This document shows, in pieces, positions 1-12,683 of a stretch of 64,000 bases of DNA; the first letter of the stretch is position 1; the number at the start of each line of letters is the position of its first letter. Source of the DNA: Monosporascus cannonballus (lineage: Eukaryota; Ascomycota; Sordariomycetes; Xylariales); contig QJNS01000066.1 in NCBI GenBank assembly GCA_004154925.1, positions 266,146-330,145 on the forward strand. Direction: 5' to 3'. Below the pieces are notes generated by a model, which was given only the letters and a program-made list of their open reading frames with translations, had not been told where the DNA came from and did not search any database. The position numbers were made by a program, and so were the translations under genes.

Positions 1-1083
1 TTAGCCTATAATATAAATTTATAAATAACGTAAAAAATGCGAAAATATTTCAAAAAAAACTTATATAACGCAATTTGTTATTTTTATGCTTAATACGTTT
101 TTTATTACGTTAAACGGAAGAACTAGCAAAACCGGCAGCTTAATTTACATATTAATAGCGCATAAGCTAGGAATTAAGGGCGTAAATTTATTTCGAAACG
201 AACGACGTACGAAAACTTAAAACGCGAACGTAAAATTTTGGCATCCGCTATTTCCTAAATACGGATAATTGCTAAATTAATGTTAACGTTAAAAAAGTAA
301 TATAAGAAAAATATAAAAAAAGCGAATTTATTAAAATTTCGGTAATCATAATTAAAAGCAATTTCGCAAAATATATTAATTATTTAACGAAATTCGGGAA
401 TATTCGTGAATTACGCGGGAATTACGTAAAAAAGATATATTAGCAAAAATAAAAAAGGTACTTATTTCAAAATACTTATAGTTATAATTAACATAAATTA
501 AATAACGGATTATTTTTTTATCTATAATAATAAGCATTTTGGGAATAACAAAAAATAATATATAAATAAATTATATATCTTATTAATTTAAATAAAATAC
601 GTCCAGGTTTTTAGCAAAATAAATTATATAAATAAAGCAAAGCATATTGCGAATATAAGTAAGACATTCATTTAAAACAATACAAATACGTAGCGTACGA
701 AAGATTTTGGCGGATTCCGATTTATCAAAAAGGTACGAAACCGTAAAAACGTTTTTTTTATAAAATACTTTCGTGGCGTTATAACATATTAATCAATTTT
801 TAAGCCATTATAAAATAATATATAAAAACATTATTATAAGTATTAATAAAAGTTAATTTATTAAATTAAATTATTATTATAACGAAAAAATTATAATAAG
901 CAAAAATATAAGCGCGTTTTTATATATAAATTTATTTAGCGCATAATTAATTTATAATTAATTTTTAAATTAAACTTAATTCGGAAATTAATAATTTTCC
1001 GAATTTGCAATTAATTAAAAGTTAAAAATTAACGCAATTATTAATCTTACGATAAATTAAGTTTTTTTAAAAAAGATAGGGGG
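1..1083. repeat. AT-rich RIPed sequence, possible 3' end of another retroelement
   Basis: Very AT-rich with stop codons in all frames. The stretch ends in a purine run (about 1070-1083, AAAAAAGATAGGGGG), which looks like a polypurine tract next to an LTR on the plus strand. No domain could be read with confidence. A copia-type or other LTR element running in from the left edge is possible but unproven. Confidence 0.3.
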
Positions 1084-1215
1084 TAATATAATAGGGCTAT
1101 ATGGAGCCTTATTATAAAGTACCGGATAAACGCCGGTACTAAGCAGCACTAGCGTAACGCCTTATATGCGAATATATATAACTGTGTTTTTATCTTCCCT
1201 TTTTTTTTCTTTAGC
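1084..1215 (+). repeat. Possible LTR fragment after a polypurine-like run
   Basis: This short piece keeps more GC than its surroundings and contains the inverted words ACCGG..CCGGT around 1120-1137. It sits between the purine-rich run and the start of gypsy copy A. It would fit a fragment of an LTR, but no second copy was found in the window, so the call is weak. Confidence 0.2.
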
Positions 1216-2379
1216 TAGAAAATAAACTCTTATTGGCAACTGATTGCAGACCGCTCAGATGAAGCCTTTTACAAAAATTTTGATAATCCGTATAAATTTT
1301 AACTAAGTATAAATTTCCTTTTAAGAAATACTTAAATTGTCGAAATGTTATAATAATAACCATACATGCCTTATTTGGAATATCGTAATTATATTTCATT
1401 ATTTTTAATTTATACGAAAAAAATATAATAAAGTATAATTTGACTTAATTATCCCGTTATTTAATTATTACGTTTAACGTATAATCGGAAATGTTAAGTT
1501 TTAATTTAATGAGAAGGTTTAAATTATATATTATTAATATTAGTTTGTTAATAATCGTAAATATAATATGATTAAACATTTTTTCTATTTTAAAAGTCCA
1601 TTTAAACTTTTTTATTTTTTTCGCAAAATTCGTTAAAGGTATAATTATTTTGTTAAAATATTAAATGAATTTCTTATAACAATTAATAAACCCAAAAAAT
1701 ATTTGTACCTCCTTAACTATCGTTAATACGTATTATTTTATAACTGTATTAATATTTTGGACATTTATGCTAATATATTTTAAAGTAATAATATATCCCA
1801 AATATTTCATTTTTTATTTATGGAATTAATCTTTTTTTTTTACGTTAATTAATAGTTTTACGTTTTATAAAATTTGAAAAACTTTATAAACGTATTTTAG
1901 GTATATTTCTTTTATTTTTAAAAAATAGAAATGTCGTCCAGATAATATACGACTAAAATATTAAAATATTTCCGTAATATATAATTTACCATCCGTTAAA
2001 AAATTACTGGTATATTTATAAATCTTATTAATATAATTAAATATTTCATTAGTTTATAATTTATTTTAAGGGTTACATTTTAGTTATATTTTTGAACCCT
2101 AATAAAATTATTTTTATTATTAGAATCGAATATTATACACTATTTAACTCCGTAAAATCGATTTGTATATCCGTAATCAGAAGTAATAATATTTAATCCT
2201 TAATAAAAATATTAGTTAATTATTAATAATTAATTATAAGTCGTAATTTTTCATTTTTCTTAAGTATAAAAAATATTAAATATTTTGCTAATAATTTCGA
2301 AAGTTGAATTTACCTTTTTTATAATAGATTTTCCATATACTTTTTAAAAATACGTAATTAATTTCCATTAAAATTATAA

Positions 2380-4241
2380 CGTAATCCACAAGCGAAACGC
2401 CTACACAAACGAAACGCCCACTTTAACCACCTCATTATACATATTTAATTTCTTAATAACCATACCATATTTAAATTAATTAAAATTTTTCGAAATAATT
2501 TTTATTAAACGTATCTATTATTTCCTAATAAATGCGCGTATTATATCCGGGTTTACCATAAAAACTATAACACCGTTCCTTCCTTACAACCCTTTTACGA
2601 CGATTACTTTCCGCCATCATTTTCTATATTAGTTCGCTATCACCCTTTTTCTCGGCTCGGAAAACGTCCCTTTCCTAAAAAGTAAATAATCCTTTTTCAT
2701 AAAGGCGTTTATTTTTGATTTTTTAACGCTTATTAAAAATATAATTAGTTTTACGAAAATAACCAACTTTATTATTTAAAAAAACGACTTTATGTAATAA
2801 ATAATTTGTACTTTTAATTAAATAATTTATTATTTTGATTATAATTATCGACGAATTACCTTAATAATTTATAATTTTATTTTTTTAAATAATTAAATTA
2901 CGAAATTACTTTTTCGAAGGTTTTAAATATTTTACGTTCGAAATAAAAAGGTAAAAATAAAAAGAAAATAATCGGTATTCGAAAAGATTATCGGATATTT
3001 AATTACGAAATAATATATTTAGAATTTAATAAAATAAAGTTAATACCGTAAAAACCGGCCTTAATATTTTCGGGAGTTATAAACGTTTTAAACGTTTCGT
3101 AAAAGCTAATAAAAAATGTTCTTTAATAACGTACGTATTATAATACCTTATAAAATTCTCGATATAACGACCGTAAACCTGTTTTAACGGAAAAAAACAT
3201 ATTATATTAAAAAGCTAGAATTTATGAAAAAAATAAGAAATTATATAAAACATAATAATATCGTATTTTTTACAATATCTTTCAAATTTTATCGAATAAT
3301 AGCTTTTATGGCCATTAAGGATAAAAAAACGTTTAATACCTTTTATATACGTTTTAATATATTCGTCGAAATATTTATCCCAATTTAAACCTAAAACGTT
3401 TATTATTTAATTATTATCAGTTCCGGCAATTTTCTAATTATATAATATAAAATTATTACGGTACTAAAAAATAAAGTGGTTTTTGCCCGTTACGATAATA
3501 TACGGGAAAAAGGCCTAGCTTTAAAAACCGATAATTTAAATAACCGTAACCCATTTCTTATTACCTTATTAGGCTTATCTAGGCCTTTTACGCCTTTCGG
3601 CGCTTATAATTATTATGCCCGACGCCGTTATTAACCCTATTAAGAAATTAATTTCGTAAAAATTATATATATTTTTTTCTAAAATACCGTATTTCGTAAT
3701 TATATTACGTACGAATTCGAAGTATTTGTAAAATATTTTAAATTTTGATAAATAATGTTTTCGTAATCGATTTTTCGATTTAAACGCGTGTTTAATTTAT
3801 TTTGCCGTTTAACGAAATTCGACGTTTAATTAGCGCCGACGCATCCCGCGTCGCGTTTACGTAAAAATATATTGGCCATATTTCTAACATTTTTAAGTCG
3901 GGAAAAAAACGTTCGCGAATCGAAATCGAAAATATATTCGATAATAATTTGCTTTTCGGAATTGGTTTATTTTCGCAAATTAAACGGTATATCGTATCGT
4001 ACAAGGTTACTTTAAATTCATTCGCAAAAATTTATTTTCGAAACAATATATATGGTTATAAACTTTTGATAACCAATACGAAAATCGCGTTTTTGACCTA
4101 AATAACAAGGTTTAATCGTGCTTTATTTAAAAGCCTAAATGTATTATTATATTAAAAAATATATAAGTAAAGTAAGGTAATTAAAATGTTAAATCTGGGT
4201 AAGCGCTTTGCTTATGTGGGCGTTTCGTTTATGGATTATAT
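2380..4241 (-). mobile_element. Fot1/pogo-like DNA transposon, copy 1 (RIPed), TA target duplication
   Basis: An element of 1862 bp with terminal inverted repeats (left ACGTAATCCACAAGCG..., right end the imperfect inverse ...GGATTATAT) flanked by TA at 2378-2379 and 4242-4243. On the minus strand, about 3790-3880, a CENP-B/Tc5-type helix-turn-helix DNA-binding segment reads: MANIFLRKRDAGCVGAN, a stop where Trp is expected, then TSNFVKRQNKLNTRLNRK. Length, TIRs, TA duplication and this domain fit the Fot1/pogo group (DDE_1 transposases). The transposase is destroyed by stops. Copy B of the host retroelement preserves the empty TA site near 43760. Confidence 0.85.
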
Positions 4242-7052
4242 TAAATAAAGTAAAAGGTTATCGAAAATCCTTTTTTTAAAGTTTATCTTATAATTTTCTT
4301 CATTATATTTTAATAATTTCGTATTAAGCTTTTTTCTAAAAGATTACTTATATTTATAATATTATAATAATATATTAATTAAAGTCTTTTAATTCTTGGA
4401 GTTGTTATTGTTATTTTAAATCGTTATTTAACTTTTTTAATTTTGTTTTAAGAATAATAACAATACGTTATATTTTTCTTTAATGCCCGTTTTATTTCTT
4501 ATGTTTTATCTTTATAAATAATAAGGTTTCTGTCGTATTCTTATACATATATTTATTATCATTATCGATCAAATATTAAGATCTTATTTTTTTTGTTTAA
4601 TAACAAGGAATAAAATAAATTTTATTTGGCAACATTTTTCGTTAATTAAAATTCCGTATTAGCGTACCCAAATTAATTCTAAAATTATATCGTAATTTCC
4701 ATATAAAACGATATCGAAATTAACTATTCAATATTATCCGTAAATAGAAATTTCGAAATAATTAATTTCGTATATGATTTTTCCGTTATCGAAAACGAAT
4801 TTCTAATTTTCGGTATTTGTCGCTATATAAGGTTTTAACTTATATTTTCATAACAGTTTAAATTTATTAATTATATCTAGTGTAATGTAATTTCCGCCCA
4901 AACTTCCGCAATTCATTATTATAATATATTAATACGTTTTAATTCGTATATCCAAAATTATAAAATTATTAACGGCTTTTATTATTACGTTTAAAACCTT
5001 TTTTAGGAATTCTTTTTAATTTCATGAAATTTCGTTATTTTACGGCTTTTTCATAAATGATCTTTTTTTGAATTTCTTTTCGAATTTATCAAGGTTTGCT
5101 TATATTTTTTCGTTTAATGCGTTCAATTGCTATATTTGTCGTTATTATCGGTGTATTATTTCTTCGAATTTTATTAATTATTCTTAATTTTGTTATAATT
5201 TCTTTTCCTATCGAATAAATTATTTTCTTATATTTACGATTATATTCCATTATGCATTATCTTAATTATCGGTTTAAAGCCTACTTATATATTAATACAT
5301 TTTTTAATAATTTCTATTTCGTAAAGGTTTAAAATAAATATTTATTAAAAATAAAAATCAATAATAACTTTTTGTTTATATTCTTTTATCGTACGTTAAA
5401 TTAATTTCTCTTCCGGTTAGTAATTATATTATTAGAAGTAACAAAAAGTGTTTTTTTATGGATATTATTTTTTTTCGGGCTAATTTTTTTGTTCGGCTAA
5501 CCGCTAAATATCTTTTGGAATTATGGATCGAAAATATTCATATTATTATTTATAGTTTTTATTATTTCCGGTACGGATTGGAAAATCGAATGCCTTATAA
5601 TATATACGGGTAATTCGTTTATAAATATATTATTTTTATTTCTCGTAATCGGGATATTGTTATCGTCGACAATATATGGTATATATTTTGCTATATCGTT
5701 TAGATATTCCTGGATAAATTTCCTTTATTTAATTTTGGTATTCGCATAATTATCCTTAAAATATTTCTTATTATATTTGCGATATTTATTAAGTTAACCT
5801 TTTAGCTTTCCGCGTTTATCGTTGGATTTTTTATCTTAATAATCCTTATTAAACCTTTTGCAATAAGGAACTTAATATATATTTACGCTAAATTATATTA
5901 ATAAGTTTGCTTCCGTTTTTTGGATTTTTTTGAATTATCTCTTAAATACGAGTTTCTAATTATTTTAAGGGGGTTTTTCGGGTACTTTATATTATGTTAC
6001 CTTATATCTTATTTTGTTATAATTATAACATTTAATTTACTTCTAATTTTTCTTATACGTAATTTTTAATTTTATAAGTTCTGGTTTTATGCCGTAAAAA
6101 GTATTATTACGTTAAAAAACCTTAATATTAACTATATATCGGGGCTTGTTATTAGTTTTTTAATACTTTCAATATACTATATATATTATTAATTGTTAAT
6201 TTCGATTACTATAACGATATAATCCGGCAAATAATTAGGCCGATTAAGTTTAAAAAAAATTGTATTTTTTAGGCCGTCGAAAAACTTAATTATCAATATT
6301 TTTTATTTCTAATTTAATTTAATTATTAATTAAATTAAGGTATTACTATTATTAGATATTAATCTGTTTTATCGTAATTATTAGATTTATATTTCGCCTT
6401 TTATTTTCTTCGTTATTCTTCCCAAAAACTTTATTAATATTGATTTAAATTGTTTATAATCGTTATAAATATGTATTATTTTTGGATTTCGTTTTTCGAT
6501 TAATAAAATAACGTACTTTCTTATCATATACTTAAACCAAATAACCATATTTTCGATAAATCGTCTAATTGCGAATTTAAGTCGTATAATAAACGTGTTT
6601 AATTAAGTAAGAAAATACCGGAAATATATTTAGTATTAAGTTAAAAATAATGATAATTTAGTTAAAGTTCCGTTAAAGAATTCTGGCTTAAAAGATTTAA
6701 GGACTTTTCCTAATTCCGTAATAAAATTTAGCTAAATAATTTAATTTGCTTAAAAAAGCTCCCTATTTTGAGAGTTTCTTTTTCTTTAAATTTTTTATAG
6801 GCTATTTAAAAAGACGTCGTAAAATTATTCTTGTTTTTTAAGCTAAAAAATACGTTCGTTTATAATATCTAGTCGTCGAAGAATTTCTTTGCAAAAAAGG
6901 CGAAATTTTTCTTTTTCCTTTTCGGATTCCATTTCAGTATCCGGGTAATTAAAAACTTAATAAATAAGCTGTTCGGGCTGCTTGCTAGTAAATATAACGT
7001 TAATCGATCTTGCTCAAAATTTAACAGTATTACTAAATAAAAATTTATAACG

Positions 7053-7474
7053 TATAACAGCTTGGAGTTTAATTAATTATTAAACCCTAATCGTACGGGT
7101 TTATATTAATAAGAATATCGTGAAAATGTAAATAATAAATATAGTAATCGTATTATGTTTCGTAATTTCAAAAATACTCTAAATAACGACATTATATTAC
7201 AAATTAAAATTATTTGAACGATGAAAATACTAAACGTTTTTATTTTATTTTTACTTATTAATTTATTATTAATAAGTTGGTAATCCGGTTTATTAATTTA
7301 TTATTAATAAGTTAATAATCCGGCTTATTAATTCATTACCAGTAAGTTGGTAATCTGGCTTACTGGCTTATTATTAATAAGTTGGTAATCTATTACGTAA
7401 CCTGCCCCACCACGCACTTGTGGTTGGATCATGACAGACCGTTTCTGGAGACCGTGGCTCGTTGAATCATAACA
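7053..7474 (-). repeat. LTR of gypsy family 1 (5' LTR of copy A)
   Basis: The 422 bp sequence runs from TATAACAG to CATAACA on the plus strand (ancestral TGT..ACA ends after RIP decay). It is homologous to 46400-46776 and, inverted, to the solo LTR at 47880-48266. It contains direct repeats of a TTATTAATAAGTTGGTAATC-like unit at about 7255-7395; the same units (GTAAGCCAGTAAGCCGGATC) are better preserved in the solo copy. Confidence 0.85.
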
Positions 7475-9945
7475 TTTAACCCGTTATTATCGACGTATAA
7501 TCGAAAACTGCCGTTTTTTTCATGTACGAATAATATTAGTATTTTTATATTTCTTTTCGAATAACATGTCCAGTTAATCTTAAGGTTTTTTCGGATATAT
7601 TTTTGAAGTATTTTCTTTTAAAGTTTCGAAATAAAGTAAATTAGGCCGAAGAAAGGCGATTTTCCGGGGATTAAATTTATTGCATGTTTTGCCCTTAATA
7701 AAGTATTTCTTTTGCTATTATTTCGAAATATATTCGCCGGAAATTCTTTAAATATTCAAAAGGTTAATTATTCTTTATTTCTGCTATTTACCGAATTCCG
7801 AGATATTTAACTTTTTGGCTAGGCTTATTAGGTTAACGGTATAAATTTGTTTATCGAAAAATGCTAAATTAGTAATTTTTCATCGGTTAACGTTTGGTAA
7901 TAATTTATATAATGATTAATATACAACTATATTTAATAAGTTATTTACTTCATTTATATTTAATTTATATCATAGGAAATCGGGCGTTTTTCGGTTGTAT
8001 TATATTATATAGTAAATTTATTTAAATCTTTATTTATTTCCGTAATTATTTCTTATATTAGTAGAAATTTCGAAAACGATATAATATTTAATATACGTAC
8101 TGTTAATTTAATAAGACTCGGAATAATAACAGAAATTAGTAATGCTTAAATTGTTTGGTTAACCTTTTATTTATAACGTTTAACTGTACTCCGATATCCA
8201 TGTTTATTTATACTGTTATATCCCCGTATATTTTAAATAAAGGCTTTTTTTAAGAAGGCGGCTTTATTTGGACCATTTTATAATTATCAGCCGAAAAAAA
8301 TTAAACGTATATGTCTATTCCTGTTTTTTTTAAATTTACATTTAATAATTAATTTGATTTATCGTTATATATTATAACGTTTTATACGGCTTTCGGAAAT
8401 CAATTTCCGTATAATTAATATAACAAGGCTTTCGTATTTTTAAGAGTTTATAGTTCGTATTTTTAAGGCCTCGCTTTTTATAATTATAATATTTAAATAC
8501 ACTCTTATAAAAATTAAGAGTATTAAATTATAGGGATATATTCCGACTTGAATTAAATCGGCAATTATTTGTTTTTCGAATATAAAAACGTCCGTAGTTC
8601 TTATTGTTTTTACGCCGTATTTTTAATTTGCTTTAAGGATCTTCTTTTTCGAAAACGTTAAAATAAGATCGTTTATCCTTATTAATACCTTGCTCAAAAA
8701 ATAATCAGTTTCTTTTGCCTTTTTCCAGGCATCCTAATAATATTTTACTTTATTTACTCCGATGTTAATTCGTTTTAACTAAATATCTTTTCGTAACAAA
8801 ATATTTTATAATCTTAATATTACTTTATAAAAATAATTAAAAACAAAATATTTATTATTCCGATTTTTTTCTGGGTTAAAGACTTCCGCAAATTTTATTT
8901 TATGAACCAGGAATATTTATTAACGTAAAAGTCTAACGGCGATTAATCGGATTGTTATCGTAATTCTATAAATTATTCCTTATATTTCTTATTAAAGAAA
9001 TTAGGATTTACCTAATTTTTCTTATTAAAAATCTATAAGTTTTTTATTTTAAATTCTTTTCGTAATTAAAGTAATTAAGCATAACGTAAAATATTTATTA
9101 AACGTTTATAATAAAAACGTTTACATAACCTAAGGCTTATTAAATATAAGTAAAAATATTTTGCCCTAGTTTTTTAACGTACATTTTCGTAATAACTTTT
9201 ATTTAATCTTACTTGTTAATTAATATACGTTCGAGAAAACTTTAAATAATTATAATACGATATTTACTTATCGCTTTTAAATTTTTATAATGAGATCGTA
9301 ATTAATTTATAAAGTTTTATTTTTTAACTTATATTATTACTTATTATTTAGCTAAATATCGAAATAATTCCGAATATTATTCGTTTCATTAACGGATAAT
9401 TTCTAAAATCTGGTTATTGTTAAAAGGTTTAACTTTTTCTTATTTGAAATGCCGAAATATGGTTATTATATTACGTCTGTTTTCCGACCGTTTTATTAAT
9501 AATTATCGGAACGTATTTTAATTATCTATATAAGGTAATTCGAGATTCCGGGAATTATGGTCCTTTGTTTGTTAAGGCTTTATTATAAGCTTTTTCGTCT
9601 ATTTCAGTATCGTAATCGATCGTTTGTTAGTTAAGTTCCGATCGGCGGTCTTTTCGACTAATAACTTAAGTTCGTCTTGCAGTTGGCGAGCTCTGTTTTT
9701 AATAATTATCGCGTTATTTTCCATAATAAAAATAAAGAAACTATAAAATAATAAATAATTATGAATTAAATAAGGTAATTTCCGACCAATTGTAAAACGT
9801 ATTTCAAAAAGTACATGTATTAGGTTATTTTTATTTGGCATTTCTCATTAGTTGCTAAATAATGGATTTATATTAGTAAGTGAGTCGGTGGCTAATCGGT
9901 GGCTGGTCGGCTACTAGCCTTATCCTTATAGGGGCTGTAGTTTTA
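7475..9945 (-). mobile_element. RIPed Ty3/gypsy element, copy D (gag to start of RT)
   Basis: On the minus strand the N-terminal RT block reads at about 7475-7560: ILFVHE, then KNGSFRLYVDNNGLN. This corresponds to the conserved KKDGSLRLCVDYRGLN region of gypsy RTs. The reading stops exactly where the LTR of copy A begins, so copy A landed inside this gene. A gag-like start (MENNAIIIKNRARQLQDELK) lies at about 9721. The 9760-9945 sequence upstream matches 46893-47070 in inverse orientation and is probably this element's LTR or leader. Confidence 0.75.
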
Positions 9946-10903
9946 TACAAAATCGCTAAGAAAATTTCAGAAAATAACTATTAACTAAAACTTCCACGGA
10001 AGGTTAAAGTTTATTTAATTTTTTACGTTTCTTTATTTAAATCAATAACGGATATAATCAAAGTATATACGGCATAGGACAATATGGAAATAAAAAATAA
10101 ACAGATATATAAAGTGGAAAAAATTTCGATATGCGGAAATAAAACGGATTTACCTAATATTTAATCAAATACAAAAAGCACTCGGATTTCGAAAACACCT
10201 GGAAACCCGTTAAAAACCTTATTTGCGCCTAGCGCCTATTAAAAAACTTTTACCGATAACGACGGACGCGTTCTAATTAACAGTTAACTAATTAATAACC
10301 AGAATATCGGGCCAGTCGACCGCAGCTTGCGCTAATATAGCAGCCGTAACGGCAGCCTTTAACTGTTTCTGCTTTTTTTTAAGGCGTTCAAACTTCTCCA
10401 TAATTTCCGTACCCTAGATACCCCGGTAAAACATTTCGATATTACGATTACGAAAAAGTTTTTTTTTATTTTTGCAAATAGCTTAAATGGCCAAATAATA
10501 TATTTAAACGCTATTATTGTTTCAACAGTTTTTTTAGCAATACGTTTTTTTAATTATAAGCGGTTTTTTTCTACAATAAATTTATTATATTTAAATTCGG
10601 AAGTGTTAAAAATATTATACGGGTTTCCGTACTTAATATAGCGTATATATTTTCTCAAGCTATAATAAACCTTGTAAGTCTTTTTCTTAAACTTATAACG
10701 CAAATAGGAAAAGTTCTTCGATATAGTAAAATCAAAACGATTAATACGTTCTAAAAGAATTAAAGAGTTAATATATTTACGAAACTAACGTTTTTTTAAT
10801 ATAATCCGACATAATAAATATAAAAAAGGAAAGTTATTTACTAAAAACCGACAAACAAATAATTTGATTTTTAAAGACAAATATTTTGGAAAAGGAGAGA
10901 TCG
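9946..10903 (+). mobile_element. 3' end of a chromodomain gypsy (chromovirus) element, copy G
   Basis: On the plus strand, about 10095-10230, a chromodomain-like tail of integrase is legible: QYLIKYKKHSDFENTWKP followed by VKNL and RRLLKNF. This matches the typical YLVKWKGY..SENTWEP..NL pattern. Similar sequence occurs at 39780-39960 (plus) and 40990-41400 (minus). The 3' untranslated part continues to a polypurine run (GGAAAAGGAGAGA, about 10888-10900) directly before an LTR. The upstream pol part is missing; the junction with copy D is at about 9945. Confidence 0.75.
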
Positions 10904-11333
10904 TATTATAACCTAACGGTTTTGGCCTTTTACGGACGGTCGGGGCCCTTAAAAAAATAAACCCCGATCCAAGCCAAGAAATTACATAACTGGCTTAATA
11001 GGCTTAAATATTACTATTGGTTCAAAGACGATAAGCCAGTTAAGTTCCGAAGGACTTAAAGAAATTTAAAAAGACTTAACTAATTAAACATCTTTAAGCC
11101 AACTAAAGACACTTTAAACAAAATAAAGATATATACGCTTATTATTTCTATAGTTTAAATAGCACCGGCTTGCAATACTTATTAATACTAATCGTTTGCA
11201 ATATATTCCTGCACCTTTAATATAAAGAGACGTAACTAAGTTACTTTATTACTACAGAGTCCCACGATATTTCTGCTAATATAAACCCGTACGACTAAGG
11301 TTTAATAGTTGGTTAAACCATCTAGCCGTCATA
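10904..11333 (+). repeat. LTR, first of two in direct orientation
   Basis: Begins TATTATAACCTAACGG and ends AGCCGTCATA, directly after the polypurine run of copy G, so it is that element's 3' LTR. It is a diverged relative of the 7053-7474 LTR and shares the U5-like part (AATATAAACCCGTACGACTAAGG). Confidence 0.75.
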
Positions 11334-11780
11334 CAAATATACGAATTTATCTTTAGAGATAAAAATCCTAAAAAGGAAAAAATCGTATTATAACCTAATA
11401 GTTTTGGCTTTTTTACAGACGATCCAGGCTATAAAAAGAGCTAAATCCGACCCAAAGCCAAGATATCACGTAACCGGCTTAAAGATTTTAAGATACCAAG
11501 TACCTTAAACTCCTTAAGCTAGCAAAAGAACTTAAAAAGCTTAAAGGGCTTAAGGGTTTAAGCCGTTTAAATATTTTAAGCCAAAAGTAAGATATATACG
11601 TTCGTTATTCCCATAGTTTAAATAGCACCAGTTTGTATTATAACTTCGTTACTTAAAACGCTCTTAATATTATGAGATGTCATTAAGTTACTTTATTGCT
11701 TTAAAGTCCTACGATATTCCTGCTAATATAAACCCGTACGACTTAAGTTTAATAATTAGTTAAACAGTCTAGCCGTTTAA
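11334..11780 (+). repeat. Second LTR with its own polypurine-like leader
   Basis: A 50 bp spacer ending in CCTAAAAAGGAAAAAATCG, similar to the leader of the preceding LTR, is followed by a second LTR copy at 11386-11780. The arrangement looks like a tandem duplication of polypurine tract plus LTR, or the remains of two stacked elements whose interior was lost. Confidence 0.65.
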
Positions 11781-11849
11781 TAATTAATAAATATAATAAT
11801 TGATTGCGTCTGATAACATTAAAAATATTTTAAAGAAGGAAATTATATT

Positions 11850-12120
11850 AAAAGTTACAGTTATTTAAATTATGGACATAACGAACGTATATATCCTATT
11901 TATGGCTTAACCTATTTGTCCTAGCTTAAGGTTATCTTACTTATTAAGTCTCTTTAAATGCTCTTAAGCCGTTTCCAAGTTCGACGGACTCAAGCCTCCT
12001 GGACTATTAAGTCACACTGAGCCTCCTTAAGCCAGTTACTTAACCCTCGGTCTCGGTTGGCGCTATGCCCCAAAAAGGCCCAACCATCCTTGTAGCAGCT
12101 AAGCCTGTTAGGTCATAATA
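11850..12120 (-). repeat. Inverted LTR fragment, edge of the left RIPed block
   Basis: Reading the minus strand from 12120, the sequence starts TATTATGACCTAACAGG and later contains GATATATACGTTCGTTATGTCC; both match parts of the two preceding LTRs in reverse. The outer 200 bp are much less AT-rich than the rest, so mutation fades out here and marks the boundary with normal DNA. Confidence 0.6.
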
Positions 12121-12683
12121 TCTGGCCTCCTCCGGGTTTAATGAAGTCCCTTTCGGACGTAGTATTACCATAGCAAGTAAATAATTATAAGGAAATAGAA
12201 CCCTTTAAACCAGTAGAGCGCAGTCCTTTTGGCAAAACGTCGGGAGTAGCTGCATATATTAGTCCTAATACGGAAGTCTTAGCACACATGCTGAAACGAC
12301 ACCCATTTACGGGGTCGTGGGGCTAGATGGCTTAGCAGTGCAAAGGTTGATTTCCTTATAATAATAATCTTCCGGGAACTACCTTACTAAATATTTATTA
12401 TTGAGAAAGCCTTGGTGTAGGTTGCGGAAATCGATTTATTTGCAGCTAGTAAGAGGATTAGGAACCGACCTCGGCCGTCCCCAAGGGATTTGTGGGCCGT
12501 CGAACAACCAACGCCAATATATAGGTAAAAAGTGCCAAAAAATGGTTCGTGTCTGCCCCTGAAGGGCTATGTTGGAAGGACTCCAAAGAATGATATCACC
12601 ATGTGACCCAAGGGTAGACCTGTACACCTAAACTTCTGCTCAGGTGCTTCCTCCCCAGCCGCCAATGTGATGATCTGCCTATC
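12121..12683. other. Intergenic, no gene seen
   Basis: GC-normal sequence downstream of the oxidoreductase stop codon. Only short unconvincing frames are present and I recognise no domain or RNA. It would hold the 3' untranslated region of the oxidoreductase. Confidence 0.5.

Larger units (their letters stand above)
1270..7474 (-). mobile_element. RIPed Ty3/gypsy element, copy A (RT to 5' LTR, interrupted)
   Basis: The coding strand is minus. The reverse transcriptase signature YYLDDI reads at about 1931-1955. A gag CCHC-type zinc knuckle, with Cys/His partly changed to Tyr, reads near 5990-6030, and a gag start beginning MESEKEKEKF lies near 6930. The 5' LTR is at 7053-7474. The element is collinear with copy B (about 42640-46776) except for a 1.86 kb DNA transposon at 2380-4241. 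The RNase H/integrase half does not continue at the left; homology with copy B fades near 1270. Nearly every frame is broken by stops, so the element is dead. It is inserted into the RT gene of copy D, in the same orientation. Confidence 0.85.

Noticed and set aside
3792..4004. A 70-codon open frame on the minus strand as a host gene
   Set aside because: It lies inside the Fot1/pogo-like element, out of frame with the recognisable DNA-binding segment of the transposase.
7255..7395. Regular TTATTAATAAGTTGGTAATC-like repeats as a CRISPR array
   Set aside because: The units are degenerate, nearly contiguous, lie in an LTR, and recur in the solo LTR at about 47970-48060; the organism is eukaryotic.
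9599..9841. An 80-codon minus frame as an independent small gene
   Set aside because: Its second half matches the expected place and character of the gag start of gypsy copy D, and it is followed by RIPed pol sequence.
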